Notes under the pieces: model-generated
What the model saw: the letters and a program-made list of their open reading frames with translations, nothing else
The model's database searches: none
What the model was told of the DNA's origin: nothing
Assembly: GCF_013215345.1 (NCBI RefSeq)
Contig: NZ_JABSOV010000031.1
Span: 1-39,890, forward strand
Length of the DNA stretch: 39,890 bases
DNA from: Colwellia sp.
Lineage (GTDB): Bacteria; Pseudomonadota; Gammaproteobacteria; Enterobacterales; Alteromonadaceae
Direction of reading: 5' to 3'
Translations under genes and position numbers: made by a program
Shown here: positions 39,101-39,890 of the stretch, one piece after another
Numbering within the stretch: the stretch's first letter is position 1
How the letters are laid out: each line of letters starts with the position of its first letter

Positions 39101-39260
39101 CATTGCCTTTGCAACACCAGAGCCTGAAGATAAGCTTGATAAAGACGTAACCTCCCTACCAGCAAGTTTCGTCCTACATCAAGATGTCGATAAAGACTGG
39201 TTAGAATGGCAACCTAAAATTGCCATTGACCAAAAAAACGCAGCAGCTGACTCAAAGTAG
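36144..39260 (+). CDS. LetB/PqiB-like protein with eight MCE domains
   Basis: 1038 residues, a membrane anchor (about 30-50) followed by eight MCE domains that I place at roughly 57-145, 172-268, 300-386, 410-504, 540-625, 649-745, 780-868 and 894-992. Odd domains end like SGSYITILP and even domains like AGGIAVDT or TGGIAFSN, so the protein is four copies of a two-domain unit. E. coli LetB has seven MCE domains in ~880 residues and PqiB three. Such proteins stack into a hexameric tube spanning the periplasm for lipid transfer. Last gene of the letA1-letA2-letB-like operon. Confidence 0.93.
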   Translation: MTNNKDTAASEHNQKIDKYIAEIVPRQGISIIWFVPFIALIFGLWLTVKVVSEQGTLITIEFDNGSGIVPNKTEVRFKGLITGLVKKVVPSADLQRVIAEVEISKNFANYLTKNTRFWLVSADISLQGISGLETLISGSYITILPDTRNEADSQDHFIALTEAPTLDMSTPGLHLTLHTDVLGSISENSPISFKQIPIGYVTGYHYIESSKKIAINIFIEPEFAHLVKENSLFYNTSGIQVTASLSGGVKINTDSLASIMAGGIAVDTLSYQKDLAPAHNGQEFPLHADFQSAEMGHEVELTLDWNSGIDHNAAILYQGLTIGVIESFSKIDPVSRKITATAKVNPRVVPYLTEQSQFYIVAPQISLAGLSNAKTLLTGSYISIRPSLAGKPRNKFKVFSNKPPYKYSEPGLHLMLTSNDRSSLQVGSSVYYKQQIVGNIQAIETTAPERHLIHIHVQPEFSHYVNHSSRFYNNSGVKISASLLGIDIQAQSLQSILTGGIAFSNQRNSHGNNQDTQKKLVKNGDSFSLYANNKLAEQNVSFTLNIAASEQVSTNTRVLYRGIEIGAIHQVHSQGEYQQLQLGLLAKYQYILKANTQFYLVKPSLSLSGASDTDAFFGGTYITFNLGQGDVQTQFNLFNKPPVKSASAPGLQLTLLTEHASVATPGSAVSYRGITIGQVDNVSLDKADDNIKVSITIDEEHRDLLQSTSRFYNAGGISISGGISDFVVKTESLDAILRGGISFYTPDTALTSSLTTKAPVEELATFTLFKHEEHAKDAGQAISIQFNDISGLKVNTKVVYQEQAVGVVERLIFSKNKVGVTTLVLLNDLGSQYARQGTKFWKIEPQIGLVGSKNVAALLDGAFIGLLPSHSAETKQQYEFQALELAPTVEQLAYGLNVKLTAPRLGSVRVGNPILYRQIKVGKVIGIDLSPTADQVNIFINIAKRYAPLVNGQSQFWNTSGIKIEAGIFSGVNIDSESIETLIAGGIAFATPEPEDKLDKDVTSLPASFVLHQDVDKDWLEWQPKIAIDQKNAAADSK

Positions 39261-39372
39261 AGTAAAGACATTAATTAATTGCTTACATTTTAATTAGCTG
39301 CAACAGTTTAATTTGGCGACTTTCTCATTTATGTTAGCTAACTCCTGTTAAGTTAAGCGAACGCAATAATAA

Positions 39373-39890
39373 ATGAGTAATCGCCTCAAAGCATTATTAG
39401 CTAATTGGTTTACCGAAAAAGACTCCTGCCAATGGGTGCTTGCCAGCATCATTGAAACCCAACGTTCCTCTTACCGTAAAGCGGGCGCTATGATGCTCAT
39501 TAGTAGCCAAGGCAAAAGTTATGGTCTATTAAGTGGTGGCTGCCTAGAAGCAGATTTAATGCGGCAAGCGCAAAAGTGCTGGCATAAAAATACTAATATT
39601 ACTGTCTGTTATGATATGCAAGATGATAGTGATGTTGCCTGGCAACTGGGCATAGGTTGCGGCGGTTTAGTGAAGGTATTACTACAACCGATTAACCGTG
39701 ATAATAACTACCTCGACTTAGTCACTTTAAAAAGCCAACTCGATAACCGTAACCCTTGTTTTTATCATATTGATAGCTTCGATAACGAAACCAGCCTTCG
39801 CAGCAGCTCTTCGACTATCGAGCAAAGCGCCGTTCAAAAACCCTGTCAAACTAACAATCAAGTTTTATCAAAGCCAGTCAGATCTCTTGA
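39373..39890 (+). CDS. XdhC/CoxI-family protein (3' end cut by window edge)
   Basis: Frame open from ATG 39373 to the window end, 172 codons. The N-terminal part has the XdhC_CoxI features: WVLASIIETQRSSYRKAGAMMLIS, LLSGGCLEADLM and IGCGGLVKVLL. Such proteins help to insert the molybdenum cofactor into xanthine dehydrogenase or related enzymes, or to mature related proteins. The C-terminal NAD-fold domain, if present, lies outside. Gap of 112 bases from the LetB-like gene. Partner molybdoenzyme genes are not visible here. Confidence 0.85.
   Translation, partial: MSNRLKALLANWFTEKDSCQWVLASIIETQRSSYRKAGAMMLISSQGKSYGLLSGGCLEADLMRQAQKCWHKNTNITVCYDMQDDSDVAWQLGIGCGGLVKVLLQPINRDNNYLDLVTLKSQLDNRNPCFYHIDSFDNETSLRSSSSTIEQSAVQKPCQTNNQVLSKPVRSL

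Overview
The window looks like chromosomal DNA of a low-GC marine gammaproteobacterium of the Alteromonadales, most like Colwellia or Thalassotalea. This is inferred from family resemblance and neighbourhoods: ubiE-ubiJ-ubiB, engB divergent from a c4-type cytochrome c, LetA/LetB-like genes, and many c-di-GMP proteins. AT-rich codon use is even throughout. I see no phage, insertion sequence, integron, CRISPR, tRNA or rRNA, so this is core-type genome with several unusual details.

Layout. 1-2690: rep helicase (first few codons missing), followed by decaying tandem copies of its own 3' end, then a convergent stand-alone receiver protein. 2759-5922 (minus strand): ubiE-ubiJ-ubiB, ubiquinone biosynthesis. 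6190-6320: a predicted plus-strand small RNA (sRNA A) between two minus-strand genes. 6356-7963: a CHASE-GGDEF diguanylate cyclase. 8400-12746: an AttEFGH-like ABC exporter operon ending in a CrtC/AttH-type lipoprotein. 12830-13682: a DUF2750 protein and a GNAT acetyltransferase. 13819-16985: glutathione-dependent formaldehyde detoxification (fghA, frmA) with a divergent LysR regulator. 17092-22750: a small STAS-like protein, then a TetR regulator with an RND efflux pair. 22936-25748: HDOD protein, MBL-fold hydrolase and a small membrane protein. 26015-29853: a three-gene signalling operon (MASE3-like histidine kinase, Rcp1-like receiver, receiver-GGDEF-EAL). 30028-30574: a 93-residue unknown and a second small RNA (sRNA B). 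30861-32666: an MsbA-related ABC exporter. 32765-34653: engB and a three-haem c4-like cytochrome. 34821-39260: an envelope lipid-transport operon in which LetA is split into two genes and the LetB-like protein has eight MCE domains. 39373-end: a partial XdhC-type gene.

The most interesting signal is the pair of related intergenic elements at about 6193-6320 and 30429-30574. Each has a sigma70-like promoter with the same inverted repeat (ATAGAG-N6-CTCTAT) in the same register to the -10, a short 5' hairpin, a nearly identical 15-nt A/U-rich segment, a hairpin with a pyrimidine-rich loop, and an intrinsic terminator. At the first locus no plus-strand coding gene explains the promoter or terminator. 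I read them as two members of one small-RNA family, probably under a shared regulator; I cannot match them to a family I know. Other points: rep 3'-end triplication with a homopolymer frameshift, four tandem MCE pairs in LetB, an extra haem domain in the c4-like cytochrome, and clustered palindromes ahead of two transporter genes.
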